Part shown: piece after piece, positions 1 to 9,530 of the stretch
Layout: each line of letters starts with the position of its first letter
Numbering within the stretch: the stretch's first letter is position 1
Assembly (NCBI GenBank): GCA_024998595.1
Contig: JACOEK010000004.1
Coordinates: forward strand, 62,001 to 126,000
Origin: Nitrospira sp.
GTDB taxonomy: Bacteria > Nitrospirota > Nitrospiria > Nitrospirales > Nitrospiraceae
DNA: 64,000 nt
Direction of reading: 5' to 3'
Translations under genes and position numbers: made by a program
Notes under the pieces: model-generated
Told to the model about the DNA's origin: nothing
The model's database searches: none
The model's input: only the letters and a program-made list of their open reading frames with translations

Positions 1-426
1 CGCACTCTCGCAGCTTCGCAGGGCTGGCTCGTTTCTACAGTTCACGTTTATGATGACGAGTACTGGGAGCACCTTTGCTGCTCTGGCGGCACAGAGTTGC
101 ACGCGTTCTGTTCTCGCCCTCGCTTTTGGGAAGAGGAGTCACCCGACGACTTTCAGCGCATGTCCGGTTACGACACCAAGCTTTCACGCGTGGCTTCGGC
201 CCTTGGCATTTCATCGCAGGCCATTCAGCCATACGTCGTGGACGTTGACTCGTTGCCTAATCCCGAAGCGAAGGCGCATCACGATGACGCTTCCACGCTT
301 GGAGACTTCTGGGTCTTTGTTGATTTTTGGCGACGCATGGGTATCACCTATCCAACACCGCCCCAGAACCTCGCAGCCGTACTACGTCTTGGACTCAATG
401 TCAGCAAGGCATTACCAGTGGGTTAA
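1..426 (+). CDS. Hypothetical protein, 5' end outside the window
   Basis: Reading frame 1 is open from the first base and ends at a TAA at 424-426, so the gene is cut by the left edge; 141 residues are visible. The visible part is acidic and aromatic-rich (a DDEYWEH stretch near residue 19, FWVFVDFWRR near residue 106) with no signal peptide or membrane segment in view. The frame begins well upstream of the first in-frame ATG, and the peptide before that ATG has the same character as the rest, so I do not place a start at the ATG at 97. I do not recognise the family. It is followed 78 bases later by another small hypothetical on the same strand, so the two may be co-transcribed. Confidence 0.55.
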   Translation, partial: RTLAASQGWLVSTVHVYDDEYWEHLCCSGGTELHAFCSRPRFWEEESPDDFQRMSGYDTKLSRVASALGISSQAIQPYVVDVDSLPNPEAKAHHDDASTLGDFWVFVDFWRRMGITYPTPPQNLAAVLRLGLNVSKALPVG

Positions 427-504
427 CAGGGGCGCTGTAGTGAATCTATATCGCATTGCGGCGCCCTCGCTGGATCTCTGTCTGCTGGAAAGAGGTTTGG
501 CGTC

Positions 505-897
505 ATGAACACTGGCGCTCAAGTCACCTTCACCTCTGACTTTTTCAAACCCATCCCCGGCGAGGAGGAGCACACCAATCCCGAGTGTTATGGCCAGGCT
601 TTAGCACATTGGCTGGCCGATCGGCTTCGGGAGCGGGGGGTGTCCGTGGAGGGAGTCATTCCGGAAGATTTTGGATGGGTGGTGATGGTCTCGCGTAAAC
701 CTTTTATGCTGTGGCTTGCTTGCAGCAACACCGAAGACAGCACAAACGAATGGATAGTCTATCCCGTCGCGGAATTATCTGTGCTGCAGCGCCTGTTGAA
801 GTGCGTTGATCCGACGCCAGAGGTCGAACGCTTGAGCGCCCACCTTGCCCAGCTGGTGCCCTTAATTCCAAGCATCACGAACGTCGTCTGGGAGTGA
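505..897 (+). CDS. Small hypothetical protein
   Basis: A 130-residue protein starting at ATG 505, with GAAAGAGG at about 488-495 as a well-placed ribosome site. It looks soluble: no signal peptide, no membrane helix. It holds a tryptophan-rich centre (EDFGWVV, then PFMLWLACS) and a C-terminal helical part (LSVLQRLLKC..., LAQLVPLI). I do not recognise a domain. Amino-acid composition and the ribosome site support a real gene. It lies just downstream of another unrecognised gene and 122 bases before a PAP2 phosphatase. The general size and pairing resemble small accessory genes such as immunity proteins, but nothing in the sequence proves that. Confidence 0.6.
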   Translation: MNTGAQVTFTSDFFKPIPGEEEHTNPECYGQALAHWLADRLRERGVSVEGVIPEDFGWVVMVSRKPFMLWLACSNTEDSTNEWIVYPVAELSVLQRLLKCVDPTPEVERLSAHLAQLVPLIPSITNVVWE

Positions 898-1019
898 TGC
901 TTCCATTCCGCCGGCCCTCAGACTACGGAGAGTCCGATTCGAATCGATTCCTTTCGCTTTTCCGCTCACCTTGCATCGAACCATTTGACTGATTCCGTCT
1001 GACCATTTATCGTCGCGCC

Positions 1020-1598
1020 ATGGGTGTAGACGAGATTCTCTTTCGTGGCATCAACGGCGTGGCGGGGCACTCGAGCCTGCTCGACTGGATCGGAGTCGAA
1101 CTGGCCAAGCCGGGCAATTTGCTCTATCCCATCTTGCTGGCCGCGGCCTATTGGGCTTGGGTCAATTGGCGTGAATGTGTGATCGGCGGGGCGTTGCTGG
1201 CGGGCGTGGTCGGCGCGACGGATGCGCTGGGGACTCAACTAAAAGGCTGGGTTCAGCGCCCGCGCCCCTGTGTGACACTTGCCGACGTGCACCAGCTGCT
1301 CGGTTGCGGCGGCGCGTTCTCCTTTCCTTCTAACCATGCCGCGAACACGGCCTCGGCGGCGGCGTTTTTTCAGGTGTTGTATCCCAAGTCAGGTTGGATC
1401 AGCTGGCCCTTGGTGGCCGCGATCGGCGTTTCGCGCGTCTACATCGGGGCGCACTATCTGACGGACGTGATCGGGGGTTGGATCGTGGGAGGGCTGGTCG
1501 GTGCATCTGTCGCCTACTTCCTGCGCCGCTGGTCTCGCTTCCGGCCGGTTGCTGAGCAGACTCCTACCGAGCAGGTCCAGGCGAACTCAATCTCCTGA
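1020..1598 (+). CDS. PAP2-family membrane phosphatase
   Basis: A 192-residue integral membrane protein of the type 2 phosphatidic acid phosphatase family, likely acting on a lipid phosphate such as undecaprenyl diphosphate at the outer face of the inner membrane (substrate is inferred). All three family motifs are present: K75-x6-R82-P83; P103-S-N-H106, where the usual PSGH glycine is Asn; and S138-R-x5-H145-x3-D149, with H106 and H145 as the catalytic pair. Several hydrophobic segments surround them (about 33-50, 55-68, 128-140, 151-168). ATG 1020 has no clear ribosome site. It runs towards the leftward CobW gene, with only 5 bases between the two stop codons. Confidence 0.85.
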   Translation: MGVDEILFRGINGVAGHSSLLDWIGVELAKPGNLLYPILLAAAYWAWVNWRECVIGGALLAGVVGATDALGTQLKGWVQRPRPCVTLADVHQLLGCGGAFSFPSNHAANTASAAAFFQVLYPKSGWISWPLVAAIGVSRVYIGAHYLTDVIGGWIVGGLVGASVAYFLRRWSRFRPVAEQTPTEQVQANSIS

Positions 1599-1603
1599 CG
1601 TAG

Positions 1604-2569
1604 TTACTCTGCCAGGCAGGCGAGGAGGGAAGCTCGACAGCGGTCCTGATCGTAGTCGCGTCCGATTAGCACCAGGACATGGTCCGGTTCATCGAGCAGC
1701 ATGACCGGTGCGACGGTGCTGGTACGCGGCGGAAAGAACTGGAACTCCTGCAGCTCCGGCTCGCCCTCAAACCGGAAAAACCCCTTCGCTCGGTCCATTC
1801 CTTCCGGCAATGACTTCGTCCATTCCATGAACTTTTTGCGATCGAGCGGCTTCGGCAATCGAACGGTCGTCACCATCGGGTGGTGAGCCGCACGACGGTC
1901 CTGCGCCTTGCCCGGTGCCGGTGGTTTGCCGAATTGCACGTTTGTCGGGCGCGAGCCGATTGCTGGCGCAGCGAGCAGGGCTGTGACGTCGAGCCTGGCG
2001 TGATTGGTTTCCCATAGCCGGCCGTGCGGGTTCAGGCGTGTGATGGTCTCGCGGAACTGTTCCCAATGGCCGGGTATGTAGAGGTCGCGTTTGTTGAGGA
2101 TCACATCATCCGCGTACCGGATGGCATTCCGCGTGACGAGTTCCGCCATGCCGGTTTCCGGCAGCGGTACGGGATGCAGCATGGCAAAAATCCGCTCGAG
2201 CTTGACCATGCGTGAGACGTAGGCGTCGGTCACCGCATCGACCACTTCCGCCGGGTCGGCCATCCCTGAGCATTCCAGAATGATCACGGTGGATTCATAG
2301 TCCTGCACTAGTTGGGCGATGCTCCAGGCGAGATCGTCTTTGGTATCGCAGCAGATGCAGCCTCCCGCAAGGTTCAAGACCTGTTCCGCGATGGTGCCCG
2401 CGCGCGGGCCGTCGATACTGACCTCGCCCGCTTCGTTCATGAGCACACCGACCTTATGCCCCTGGCCGTTCCAATGTTCGAGGAGGCGCATGAGCAAAGT
2501 CGTTTTGCCGGCGCCGAGTGATCCGCAGAGCATGTAGAAGGGGATGGGGAGAGTCTGTGGCTGAGTCAT
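1604..2569 (-). CDS. CobW/P47K-family GTPase, probable metallochaperone
   Basis: A 321-residue G3E-family GTPase. Walker A is GSLGAGKTT at residues 16-24, the metal-binding CxCC motif follows as C71-I-C73-C74, then ECSGMADP (99-106) and the guanine-specificity motif NKRD at 159-162. The C-terminal part (from about 230) is the usual CobW C-domain region. Family members hand Zn or Co to client proteins or act in metal homeostasis. The frame stays open upstream to 2731, but the extra residues are Pro/Arg-rich and lie within the CDF gene, so I take ATG 2569 (ATG 2593 is the alternative). Its place directly behind a CDF metal exporter supports a role in zinc or related metal handling; the client is unknown. 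Confidence 0.85.
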   Translation of the reverse strand: MTQPQTLPIPFYMLCGSLGAGKTTLLMRLLEHWNGQGHKVGVLMNEAGEVSIDGPRAGTIAEQVLNLAGGCICCDTKDDLAWSIAQLVQDYESTVIILECSGMADPAEVVDAVTDAYVSRMVKLERIFAMLHPVPLPETGMAELVTRNAIRYADDVILNKRDLYIPGHWEQFRETITRLNPHGRLWETNHARLDVTALLAAPAIGSRPTNVQFGKPPAPGKAQDRRAAHHPMVTTVRLPKPLDRKKFMEWTKSLPEGMDRAKGFFRFEGEPELQEFQFFPPRTSTVAPVMLLDEPDHVLVLIGRDYDQDRCRASLLACLAE

Positions 2570-2643
2570 GCGGCCCATTGTAGCTGCTGACATCGTGTGA
2601 CGGCTAGGTGGCTGTGGAGTAGGGGTGCGGGAGCACCATCCGC

Positions 2644-3621
2644 CTAATGATGGCTGTGCAGAAATTCCGAATGGGAATGTTGGTCCGTGAGTCTGGAAAG
2701 GTCGCAGTGGACGGCTTCGGGGTGGCAGCATTCGGTTTCGAGCTGGATCGTCAGGTGTTTGATCTTGAATTCGCTGGTCACCCGATTGCGGATCGCCTGG
2801 AGGAGGTCGGTCGTTAAAGCCTGATCGTCGCCGTCGACTTGCACGTGGGTGGTCATCATGATGAGGCGTGGTTCAACCGCCCAGATGTGGAGGTCATGGA
2901 CGTTCTTCACGCCGGGGATGGATTCGATGGTCGCGGCGACTTGAGCCGGGCTGACGCCGGGCGGGGTCGACTCCAACAGGACCTCAAGTGATTCTTTAAA
3001 GAGCGGCCAGGCTCCTCTGACAATCGCCAGCACGACGAACAGGCTCACCAACGGGTCGAGTACCGACCAACCGGTCAGCATGATGATGCCACCACTGACG
3101 ACGACACCGAGCGAGACCCAGGCATCACTCAGCATGTGCCAGAAGGCGCTGCGGATATTCAGGTCATCCTTTGCGCCGTGCTGGAGTAGCAGCGCGATGG
3201 AGAGATTGGCTGCAAAGCTGATCAACGCAATCAGCATGACCCATCCTCCCGGGACTGGGACGGGGGCCATGAGACGTTCGATGCTGACGAGCGTGATGCC
3301 GCCGGCGGTGAGGAGCAGGATGAAGGAATTGAGAAACGCGGCGACGATTCCTGCCCGATGATAGCCGAAGGTGCGGCTGTCAGTGGCCGGTCGCGCTGTC
3401 AGCACGTGGGCATAGAGCGCGAGGAATAGGGACCCTTGATCCACAAGATTATGCCCTGCGTCTCCAATCAGGCCGATGCTATTGGTCAAAAAACCGCCGG
3501 CAAATTCCGCGACGACAATGACAGCATTGACGGCTAAGGCGATTCTGAGTTGGGAGCGAAGTTCATGGTAGGTGTGGGGAAGCATCGACTTCAGTGTCTC
3601 ATGAGAGACTGAGGAGGGCAA
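2644..3621 (-). CDS. Cation diffusion facilitator (Zn/Co/Cd exporter type)
   Basis: A 325-residue CDF transporter that would expel divalent metal from the cytoplasm in exchange for protons. The first metal-site half is GDAGHNLVD with H57 and D61; the second is H162-x3-D166 (HMLSD). This His-Asp/His-Asp arrangement is the one seen in zinc-type CDFs, rather than the Asp-Asp of YiiP-like ones. Six hydrophobic segments lie between about residues 25 and 205, followed by the cytoplasmic dimer domain (about 215-295) and a C-terminal tail rich in His and Cys (CCHPEAVHC, HSHSEFLHSHH) that probably binds metal. It precedes the CobW-type GTPase on the same strand, 74 bases apart, so the two are likely one operon. 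Confidence 0.9.
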   Translation of the reverse strand: MPSSVSHETLKSMLPHTYHELRSQLRIALAVNAVIVVAEFAGGFLTNSIGLIGDAGHNLVDQGSLFLALYAHVLTARPATDSRTFGYHRAGIVAAFLNSFILLLTAGGITLVSIERLMAPVPVPGGWVMLIALISFAANLSIALLLQHGAKDDLNIRSAFWHMLSDAWVSLGVVVSGGIIMLTGWSVLDPLVSLFVVLAIVRGAWPLFKESLEVLLESTPPGVSPAQVAATIESIPGVKNVHDLHIWAVEPRLIMMTTHVQVDGDDQALTTDLLQAIRNRVTSEFKIKHLTIQLETECCHPEAVHCDLSRLTDQHSHSEFLHSHH

Positions 3622-3715
3622 GCCGTTGTGAGGTCTTCAAGTGACCGACGCGGATGGCGCCCGGGGGGTCTGTCAGGATGCAATGGGTGAGCGAGAAGAC
3701 GGGTGAGTGGCCGTG

Positions 3716-5500
3716 TTACTGCGGCATGGCGAGGGCTTTGAGTTCCTCGCCGGTGATCGTTTCTTTTTCCAAAAGCACCTGGGCCGCATGCCGCAGCGAG
3801 GCCTCCTGGGCTTTGATGAGATCCCGCGCCCGTCCGTACTGCTCATCGATCAAGAGTCGAACTTCGCAATCGATCTCCCTGGAAGTGTGCTCACTGTAGT
3901 CGCCCGGCGTTTGGGATGGACCGGTTTGCAGAAAGACGGATTGCCGGTCCCGCTCCAAGCTGACCTGGCCGAGTTTTTCGCTCATGCCGTAGGCTTTCAC
4001 CATGCTCTTGGCGATATCGGTGGCCTTACGCAAATCGTCCTGTGCGCCGGTGGAGACTTCGCCGTAGATGACTTCTTCCGCCGCGCGCCCGCCCAACAGG
4101 ATAGCGATGCGGTTCTTGAGCTCGGACACCGTCATCAGAAAGCGGTCTTCGGTCGGAAGCTGCATGGTATAGCCGAGCGCGGCGATACCTCGAGGGATAA
4201 TGGAGATTTTGTGGACCGCGTCGCCGCCTGGAATGGAAAGGGCCATGAGCGCATGGCCGACCTCATGGTGCGCGACGCGGGCCCGCTCCATTTTATTCAG
4301 CACTCGATTTTTCTTTTCCAGCCCACCGATGACGCGCTCGACCGCCTCCTGCAGTTCAGCCAGACTCACCGTGTCCTTGCCGCGCCGCACGGCCAGCAAG
4401 GCCGCTTCGTTGAGAAGATTTGCCAGGTCGGCGCCCACGAAGCCGGGCGTCATGGCTGCGATGGTTTCGAGATCCGCCTGGTTCGCGAGGGTGATGCTGC
4501 GGGCGTGCACTTTCAGGATTGCGAGCCTGCCGATTTTATCGGGCCGGTCCACAAGTACTTGGCGGTCGAAGCGGCCGGCTCGAAGCAGGGCGGGATCCAA
4601 AATCTCCGGGCGGTTGGTGGCGGCTACAAGAATAACGCTGACACGGGAGTCGAACCCATCCATTTCAACCAGCAGTTGGTTCAGGGTCTGTTCCCGTTCT
4701 TCATGGGCCATGGGGCCAACCCCGCGTGCCTTGCCCAGCGCATCGAGCTCATCGAGAAAAATGATGCAGGGCGCCTTGCTCTTGGCCTGCTCGAAGAGGT
4801 CGCGGACGCGGGCCGCGCCGACCCCGACGAACATTTCCACGAACTCCGACCCGCTGATCGAAAAAAACGGCACGCCGGCTTCGCCTGCCACGGCCTTGGC
4901 GAGCAGCGTCTTGCCCGTGCCCGGAGGGCCGACGAGCAGAATGCCCTTGGGGATCTTGCCGCCGAGACGCCGGAACTTTTCCGGTGTCTTGAGGAACTCG
5001 ATGATTTCTTCCAGTTCCTGCTTTGCTTCATCGACGCCCGCCACGTCGGCGAAGGTGACCTTGACTTCATTCTCCACATAAATTTTGGCTTTGCTTTGCC
5101 CGACCGTCATGAAGCCCTGGCTCTGGCCCATGCGGCGGAGCAGAAACCACCAGACGCCGAAGAACAGCACGATCGGCAGAATCCAGGACAGCAGGTCGCG
5201 AAACAGCGTGCTCTCGATGACCCCGGTCACCTTCACCTGATGTTCCGCCAGATTTCTGAGCAAATCCGGATCTTCGATTCGAATCGTGTTGAAGACCTTG
5301 TCTTCCTTGAGTTTCCCGTGAATGATCTGCGGCGAGACCGCGACTTCGGTGACCTTTCCCGCCGCCACGGATTCCTTGAACTCGCTGTAGGGAATTTCAG
5401 TGGGATTGAAGAACGAAGGGAGAAACGTTTGAAGCAGGATCAGCACCCAAAGGGCGATGAACATGTACCAGATGGAAAATTGCCGTTGTTTAGGATCCAT
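3716..5500 (-). CDS. ftsH: ATP-dependent zinc metalloprotease FtsH
   Basis: A 594-residue membrane-anchored AAA+ protease that degrades misfolded or regulated membrane and cytosolic proteins. Two N-terminal membrane helices (about 11-28 and 103-121) flank the periplasmic domain. The AAA domain has Walker A GPPGTGKT (191-198), Walker B IIFLDELD (246-253) and the second region of homology up to RAGRFDR (308-313). The protease domain has the zinc motif H412-E-V-G-H416 and the third ligand in GAQDDL (485-490). The pore motif FVGVG is intact. Length is slightly below E. coli FtsH because the C-terminal tail is short. It reads leftwards, with 94 bases before the CDF gene and about 100 bases after the upstream exported-protein gene. 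Confidence 0.96.
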   Translation of the reverse strand: MDPKQRQFSIWYMFIALWVLILLQTFLPSFFNPTEIPYSEFKESVAAGKVTEVAVSPQIIHGKLKEDKVFNTIRIEDPDLLRNLAEHQVKVTGVIESTLFRDLLSWILPIVLFFGVWWFLLRRMGQSQGFMTVGQSKAKIYVENEVKVTFADVAGVDEAKQELEEIIEFLKTPEKFRRLGGKIPKGILLVGPPGTGKTLLAKAVAGEAGVPFFSISGSEFVEMFVGVGAARVRDLFEQAKSKAPCIIFLDELDALGKARGVGPMAHEEREQTLNQLLVEMDGFDSRVSVILVAATNRPEILDPALLRAGRFDRQVLVDRPDKIGRLAILKVHARSITLANQADLETIAAMTPGFVGADLANLLNEAALLAVRRGKDTVSLAELQEAVERVIGGLEKKNRVLNKMERARVAHHEVGHALMALSIPGGDAVHKISIIPRGIAALGYTMQLPTEDRFLMTVSELKNRIAILLGGRAAEEVIYGEVSTGAQDDLRKATDIAKSMVKAYGMSEKLGQVSLERDRQSVFLQTGPSQTPGDYSEHTSREIDCEVRLLIDEQYGRARDLIKAQEASLRHAAQVLLEKETITGEELKALAMPQ

Positions 5501-5601
5501 AGAATAATTGTCGAATCGGTGATTGGGGTTTCTGTTGATGGTTCCCGAACTTCGTCAGGTTCCACACCATCACCATACCATGTGGCAGATCATCCCATGG
5601 G

Positions 5602-6468
5602 TCAATTCTTCCTGGGGCGGAGCCGTTCGGAGAGCACCGGGTATTGCGCCGAGGCGACGCCGAAGTTGCCGGTGGAGACGTCGGCCACGATCACGCGCAG
5701 GGTCATTCCATCGGGGGCGTCTTTGGAGATCGGCACGAAAAACGGCGCTTCGAACCGACTTTTCTCCCCGGCGTAGAACATCTGCAGCCGCTCGACGATG
5801 CGGTCCCCGATCAGCAGTTCGGCATAGATATGCATCTTGCGGGAGTCCCAGTCACTGTGCGGCCGGACCAGGGCGCCGGAGAGTGTCCGCACCGAGGCTC
5901 GCAGCATCACATCTTCCTTGGCGATCAAGGGCTCGCCGGGTTTGGGATGTTCTACCTGCACGAGGTAGCCGTAGAGGTGCAGCACGATACCGTCGTTGGT
6001 CAGGTCGTGGCCCGGGATCAACAGCACGGTGGTGCTCGCTCGCTGCAAAGCTTGAGGATAGGCCAACGGCCCTTCAGCCGTAATTTCCACCAGGGTCGGG
6101 CGGGAGAGTTCGAGCGTGGCGCTGAACGCGGCCGCAGGGCGGCTGCTGTAGACCGGTTCGTCCATGAGGTGAGGGGTCCGCATGATCTGGGTCTGGTCGC
6201 CCGGTTCGCCCTGCTGCGAGCCTGAGGCCAGCAACTGGCCGGTCGCCACATCGGTAATCGTCACGCGCGCGCCGCCGACCTCATGCCCCAGGACAAGTGA
6301 TCGGTGTGCGACCACCCGCACCAGTACGGTCGTGGGAAGAGGATCGTTGTAGTGGGCTTTACTTTCGAGCTCGGATTCGGAGGGCTCCGGCGTAAACGCG
6401 GCACTCATGCTGCTGAGCAGCACGAGCAGGCCGGTTCCGATCAGCCGGGTGAGAAAGGTGCGAGTCAT
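5602..6468 (-). CDS. Exported protein of unknown function
   Basis: A 288-residue protein with a clear Sec signal peptide (two basic residues, then a hydrophobic core up to about residue 22 and an SAAF cleavage region), so probably periplasmic. The mature part is mostly predicted beta structure without Cys pairs or enzyme motifs I recognise; phrases such as GGARVTITDVATGQLLASG (about 64-82) resemble carboxypeptidase-regulatory-like or Ig-like beta-sandwich repeats. Its ATG overlaps the TGA of metG (ATGA at 6465-6468), which indicates translational coupling to metG. Function is unknown; a structural or adhesion-like accessory role is only a guess. Confidence 0.8.
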   Translation of the reverse strand: MTRTFLTRLIGTGLLVLLSSMSAAFTPEPSESELESKAHYNDPLPTTVLVRVVAHRSLVLGHEVGGARVTITDVATGQLLASGSQQGEPGDQTQIMRTPHLMDEPVYSSRPAAAFSATLELSRPTLVEITAEGPLAYPQALQRASTTVLLIPGHDLTNDGIVLHLYGYLVQVEHPKPGEPLIAKEDVMLRASVRTLSGALVRPHSDWDSRKMHIYAELLIGDRIVERLQMFYAGEKSRFEAPFFVPISKDAPDGMTLRVIVADVSTGNFGVASAQYPVLSERLRPRKN

Positions 6469-8453
6469 TTCACTTTGGTGCCTGGCTCCACATCTTCGAC
6501 GAAGGTGGCGAGCCCTCGCACTTCGCTATCACCCGCCGCGAGTACCATCCCCTGCGATTCAATACCCATGAGCTTCGCCGGTTTGAGGTTGGCCACGATG
6601 ACGATGGTTTTTCCGATCAGGGCTTCCGGCTCATATTTCTTGCCGATGCCGGCGACGATCTGCCTCTGCTCGCTGCCGAGGCTGACCTGGAGTTTGAGCA
6701 ACTTCTCGGATTTCGGCACGCGCTCCGCGGCCAGCACTTTGGCGGCCTTGAGTTGAATCTTCATGAAGTCGTCGATGCTGATCTGGGCCGGCTGCGCAGG
6801 CGCGGCGGCCGGCGTGGTGACCGGAGCCGCGGATTGTGGTGCAGCAGGGGCTGCGGTCGAGGCAGCGGCAGTCGGTTGCGGAGATGCGGGTGTCTCACTC
6901 ACGGGTTTGGCTCCTTGTGGTTTGGATTCGATACGGGGAAACAGTGAAGTTCCTTTAGCGATTGTGCGGCCTCGGAGGTCCTTCCAATCTGTTGCAGCAT
7001 CAAGAGAGAAGGAAGGATTCCAGCCTAGTCCAATTTGTCTGAGAATTTCCTCGCACTTGCTTGGCATAAAGGGATGCAGAATTATGCCGAGTGTCTTCAG
7101 GACAGCAGCAAGATGAAACAGGACTTCATCGAGCTGAGCTTTTGCATCTGGTTGCTTCGCAAGTTTCCAGGGGGCAGTTCTATCGATGTATTGATTTGTC
7201 GATTGCACAAGGTCCCAGATGGCTTCGAGGGCCTTTGTGAAATTCAGCAGAGCTAGGTAGCCGATGACGGATCCGACCATCCCGCCAGCCTTATCAGAAA
7301 GATCCTGCGTCGGATTCCCCTGTGGAATAACACCTCCGGCGAACCGCTCTATCATCGTGAGGCTCCGGCTCAGCAGGTTCCCAAGGTCGTCTGCCAGATC
7401 GCTATTCATTCGGCCAGCTAATGCCGTTTTAGAAAAATCACCGTCATAGCCGAACGGCACTTCACGAAGCAGAAAATAGCGAAAAGCATCCCCGCCGAAT
7501 TCATCGATCATTTTATTCGGATCCACGACGTTGCCGCGGCTCTTGGACATCTTCTCGCCGTCCACCGTCCACCAGCCATGCGCAAAGATGGAGTGCGGCA
7601 AGGGCTGCCCCAGCGCCATCAACATGGTGGACCAATAGACGGCGTGGGTGGTGAGAATATCCTTCCCGACGAGATGGACGTTGGCGGGCCAGTAACGCAA
7701 GCCGGCCGGTTGTTCCTGCGGCAGGTATTCCAGCGCCGACATGTAATTCACGAGCGCGTCGAACCACACGTAGGTGACATAGTCTTTGTCGAACGGCAGT
7801 TCGATGCCCCACGAGAGCCGTGATTTAGGTCGTGAGATCGAGAGGTCACCGAGCTTTTGCGTTTTGAGAAAGCCCAAAACTTCGTGTCGGCGTGACTCTG
7901 GGCGAATGAAATCTTTATGTGCCCATATGTGTTCGATCAGCCGCTCCTGATACTGCCCCATCTTGAAAAAATAATTGTGCTCGCTCAGCTGTTCGATGGG
8001 CCGTTTGCAATCAGGGCAGAGGCCGCCGACCACATCTTTTTCTGTCCAGAACCGCTCATCGAACGTGCAATACCAACCAGTGTAGTCAGCCTTGTAAATC
8101 AACTGTTTATCGTAGAGCTGCTGAAGGTATCGTTGAACCACTGTCTGGTGTGGTTTGTCGGTGGTGCGGATGAAGGCGCTGTGAGCGATGTTCAACCGTT
8201 GCCAGAGGTTTGTGAATTGCGGCGCCAGCCGGTCACAGTGGGTCTGCGGATCGATGCCGGCCTTGGCGGCGGCCTGCTGAACTTTCTGGCCGTGCTCATC
8301 CAGACCGGTGAGGAAAAACACGTCGCGTCCACGCAAGCGCCAGTAACGGGCGAGGACATCCGCGGCGACGGTGGTGTAGGCGTGGCCGATGTGCGGCACG
8401 TCGTTGACGTAGTAAATCGGTGTCGTGATGTAGAAGGTCTCGTGAGTCGTCAT
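6465..8453 (-). CDS. metG: Methionyl-tRNA synthetase with C-terminal tRNA-binding domain
   Basis: A 662-residue class I aminoacyl-tRNA synthetase charging tRNA-Met. HIGH is at 21-24 and KMSKS at 301-305. The zinc-knuckle region has C129, then C146-P-D-C149, with Asp132 at the place of the usual second Cys. The helical anticodon-binding domain ends near residue 510. A disordered Ala/Pro/Thr/Gln-rich linker (about 513-557) leads to an EMAPII/Trbp111-type tRNA-binding domain (about 558-662), which in this family supports dimerisation. The gene is downstream of holB (45 bases) and overlaps the next gene by 4 bases, forming a leftward tmk-holB-metG operon. Confidence 0.96.
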   Translation of the reverse strand: MTTHETFYITTPIYYVNDVPHIGHAYTTVAADVLARYWRLRGRDVFFLTGLDEHGQKVQQAAAKAGIDPQTHCDRLAPQFTNLWQRLNIAHSAFIRTTDKPHQTVVQRYLQQLYDKQLIYKADYTGWYCTFDERFWTEKDVVGGLCPDCKRPIEQLSEHNYFFKMGQYQERLIEHIWAHKDFIRPESRRHEVLGFLKTQKLGDLSISRPKSRLSWGIELPFDKDYVTYVWFDALVNYMSALEYLPQEQPAGLRYWPANVHLVGKDILTTHAVYWSTMLMALGQPLPHSIFAHGWWTVDGEKMSKSRGNVVDPNKMIDEFGGDAFRYFLLREVPFGYDGDFSKTALAGRMNSDLADDLGNLLSRSLTMIERFAGGVIPQGNPTQDLSDKAGGMVGSVIGYLALLNFTKALEAIWDLVQSTNQYIDRTAPWKLAKQPDAKAQLDEVLFHLAAVLKTLGIILHPFMPSKCEEILRQIGLGWNPSFSLDAATDWKDLRGRTIAKGTSLFPRIESKPQGAKPVSETPASPQPTAAASTAAPAAPQSAAPVTTPAAAPAQPAQISIDDFMKIQLKAAKVLAAERVPKSEKLLKLQVSLGSEQRQIVAGIGKKYEPEALIGKTIVIVANLKPAKLMGIESQGMVLAAGDSEVRGLATFVEDVEPGTKVK

Positions 8454-8498
8454 GGTTCGTCGGATGAAGATAGCAAGATGCCGATGGGGAAAGCTAGG

Positions 8499-9530
8499 TT
8501 ATCGTGACCGGTCCACGGGGTCTGGCGGGGTAAGTAGTTGCCGGACTCGGAGCAGGATGGTTTCGAGCGCGATCTGCACGTTCAGGTTTCGATTCGCCTG
8601 GCGTTCCATTTTTTCGAGGTCGCCGATCAGATTCAGCAGGTCGTCGATGTTGATGTGTGCCGCCAGCGTCTGCATGCCGGCTCGTTGTTCCAGGTTGAGG
8701 ATGTGGTCGGAGCCGGCGCCAACGGCGATGAGCAGGATGTCGCGCAACCATCGAAGCAGCCAGTCGAAGGCTTCTGCCGCCCGGTCGCCTTTGGCCAGCG
8801 CTTCCGCGGCGGCCAGAATGGTGGAGAAGGATTGCAACCCTTTGGCTGAGAAAATCGCCGCGAATTCCTTCTGGCTCGTGCGGGCCTGTTCGAGATCGCA
8901 TTCCAGCGCCCGACCCAATTGCCCGTCACTGAGCAGGGCCAGGAAATGTGCATCGGCGGGAGGCAGTTCGCGTTTGAGAATCACGGCGGCTTCCACCTGC
9001 GTTTGTGCCGGTGCGATGAGTCGCAATGCCTGGCAGCGCGAGCGAATGGTCGCCGGCAGGGCATAGGGTCGGCTCGACACCAGAATGAACAGGCTGTGGT
9101 CGGGCGGTTCTTCCAGCGTCTTGAGCAGCGCGTTGGCCGCGCCGATGGTCATGCGATCCGCCTCGTCGATCAGGCAGATCTTTCGATCGCCGATCAGCGG
9201 GCGATAGATCATCTGATGTTCGATGTCGCGGATGGATTCAATCTTGATTTGGGGATTGGCCATTTCCTGATCGGGTTCGATGACCAGAAAGTCCGGGTGC
9301 GTGCGCGCGTCTACCTGCAGGCAGGCACGGCAGGTACCGCAGGCGTCCGGCTGCCGGTTGTCGGAAACCGTCTCGCAGAGCAACGTTTGCGCCAGCCGCA
9401 GGGCCAGCAGGCGTTTGCCGATGCGATCTTCACCATGGAAGAGGTACGCATGGGCCAGACGGTTCTGCAGAATCGCCGATCGCAGCAGGGCTTTGGCGTG
9501 CTCGTGTCCGATGATGTCAGCGAAGGGCAT
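8499..9530 (-). CDS. holB: DNA polymerase III delta-prime subunit
   Basis: A 343-residue clamp-loader ATPase-fold protein. The P-loop position reads GEDRIGKR (33-40), lacking the usual G-x4-GK-[ST] form, which is typical for delta-prime, a subunit that does not hydrolyse ATP. Four zinc ligands follow (C52, C64, C67, C70), then IDEADRM (121-127) as degenerate Walker B and the conserved SRC motif at 164-166, which supplies the arginine finger to the neighbouring subunit. The C-terminal collar domain completes the protein. Its start overlaps the end of tmk by 14 bases, so the two are translationally coupled. Confidence 0.92.
   Translation of the reverse strand: MPFADIIGHEHAKALLRSAILQNRLAHAYLFHGEDRIGKRLLALRLAQTLLCETVSDNRQPDACGTCRACLQVDARTHPDFLVIEPDQEMANPQIKIESIRDIEHQMIYRPLIGDRKICLIDEADRMTIGAANALLKTLEEPPDHSLFILVSSRPYALPATIRSRCQALRLIAPAQTQVEAAVILKRELPPADAHFLALLSDGQLGRALECDLEQARTSQKEFAAIFSAKGLQSFSTILAAAEALAKGDRAAEAFDWLLRWLRDILLIAVGAGSDHILNLEQRAGMQTLAAHINIDDLLNLIGDLEKMERQANRNLNVQIALETILLRVRQLLTPPDPVDRSR

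Noticed and set aside
3707-5776. A 689-codon rightward open frame opposite ftsH
   Set aside because: It lies entirely over ftsH and its upstream region; its His/Arg/Asp-rich composition is that of a GC-rich antisense frame and no domain is visible.
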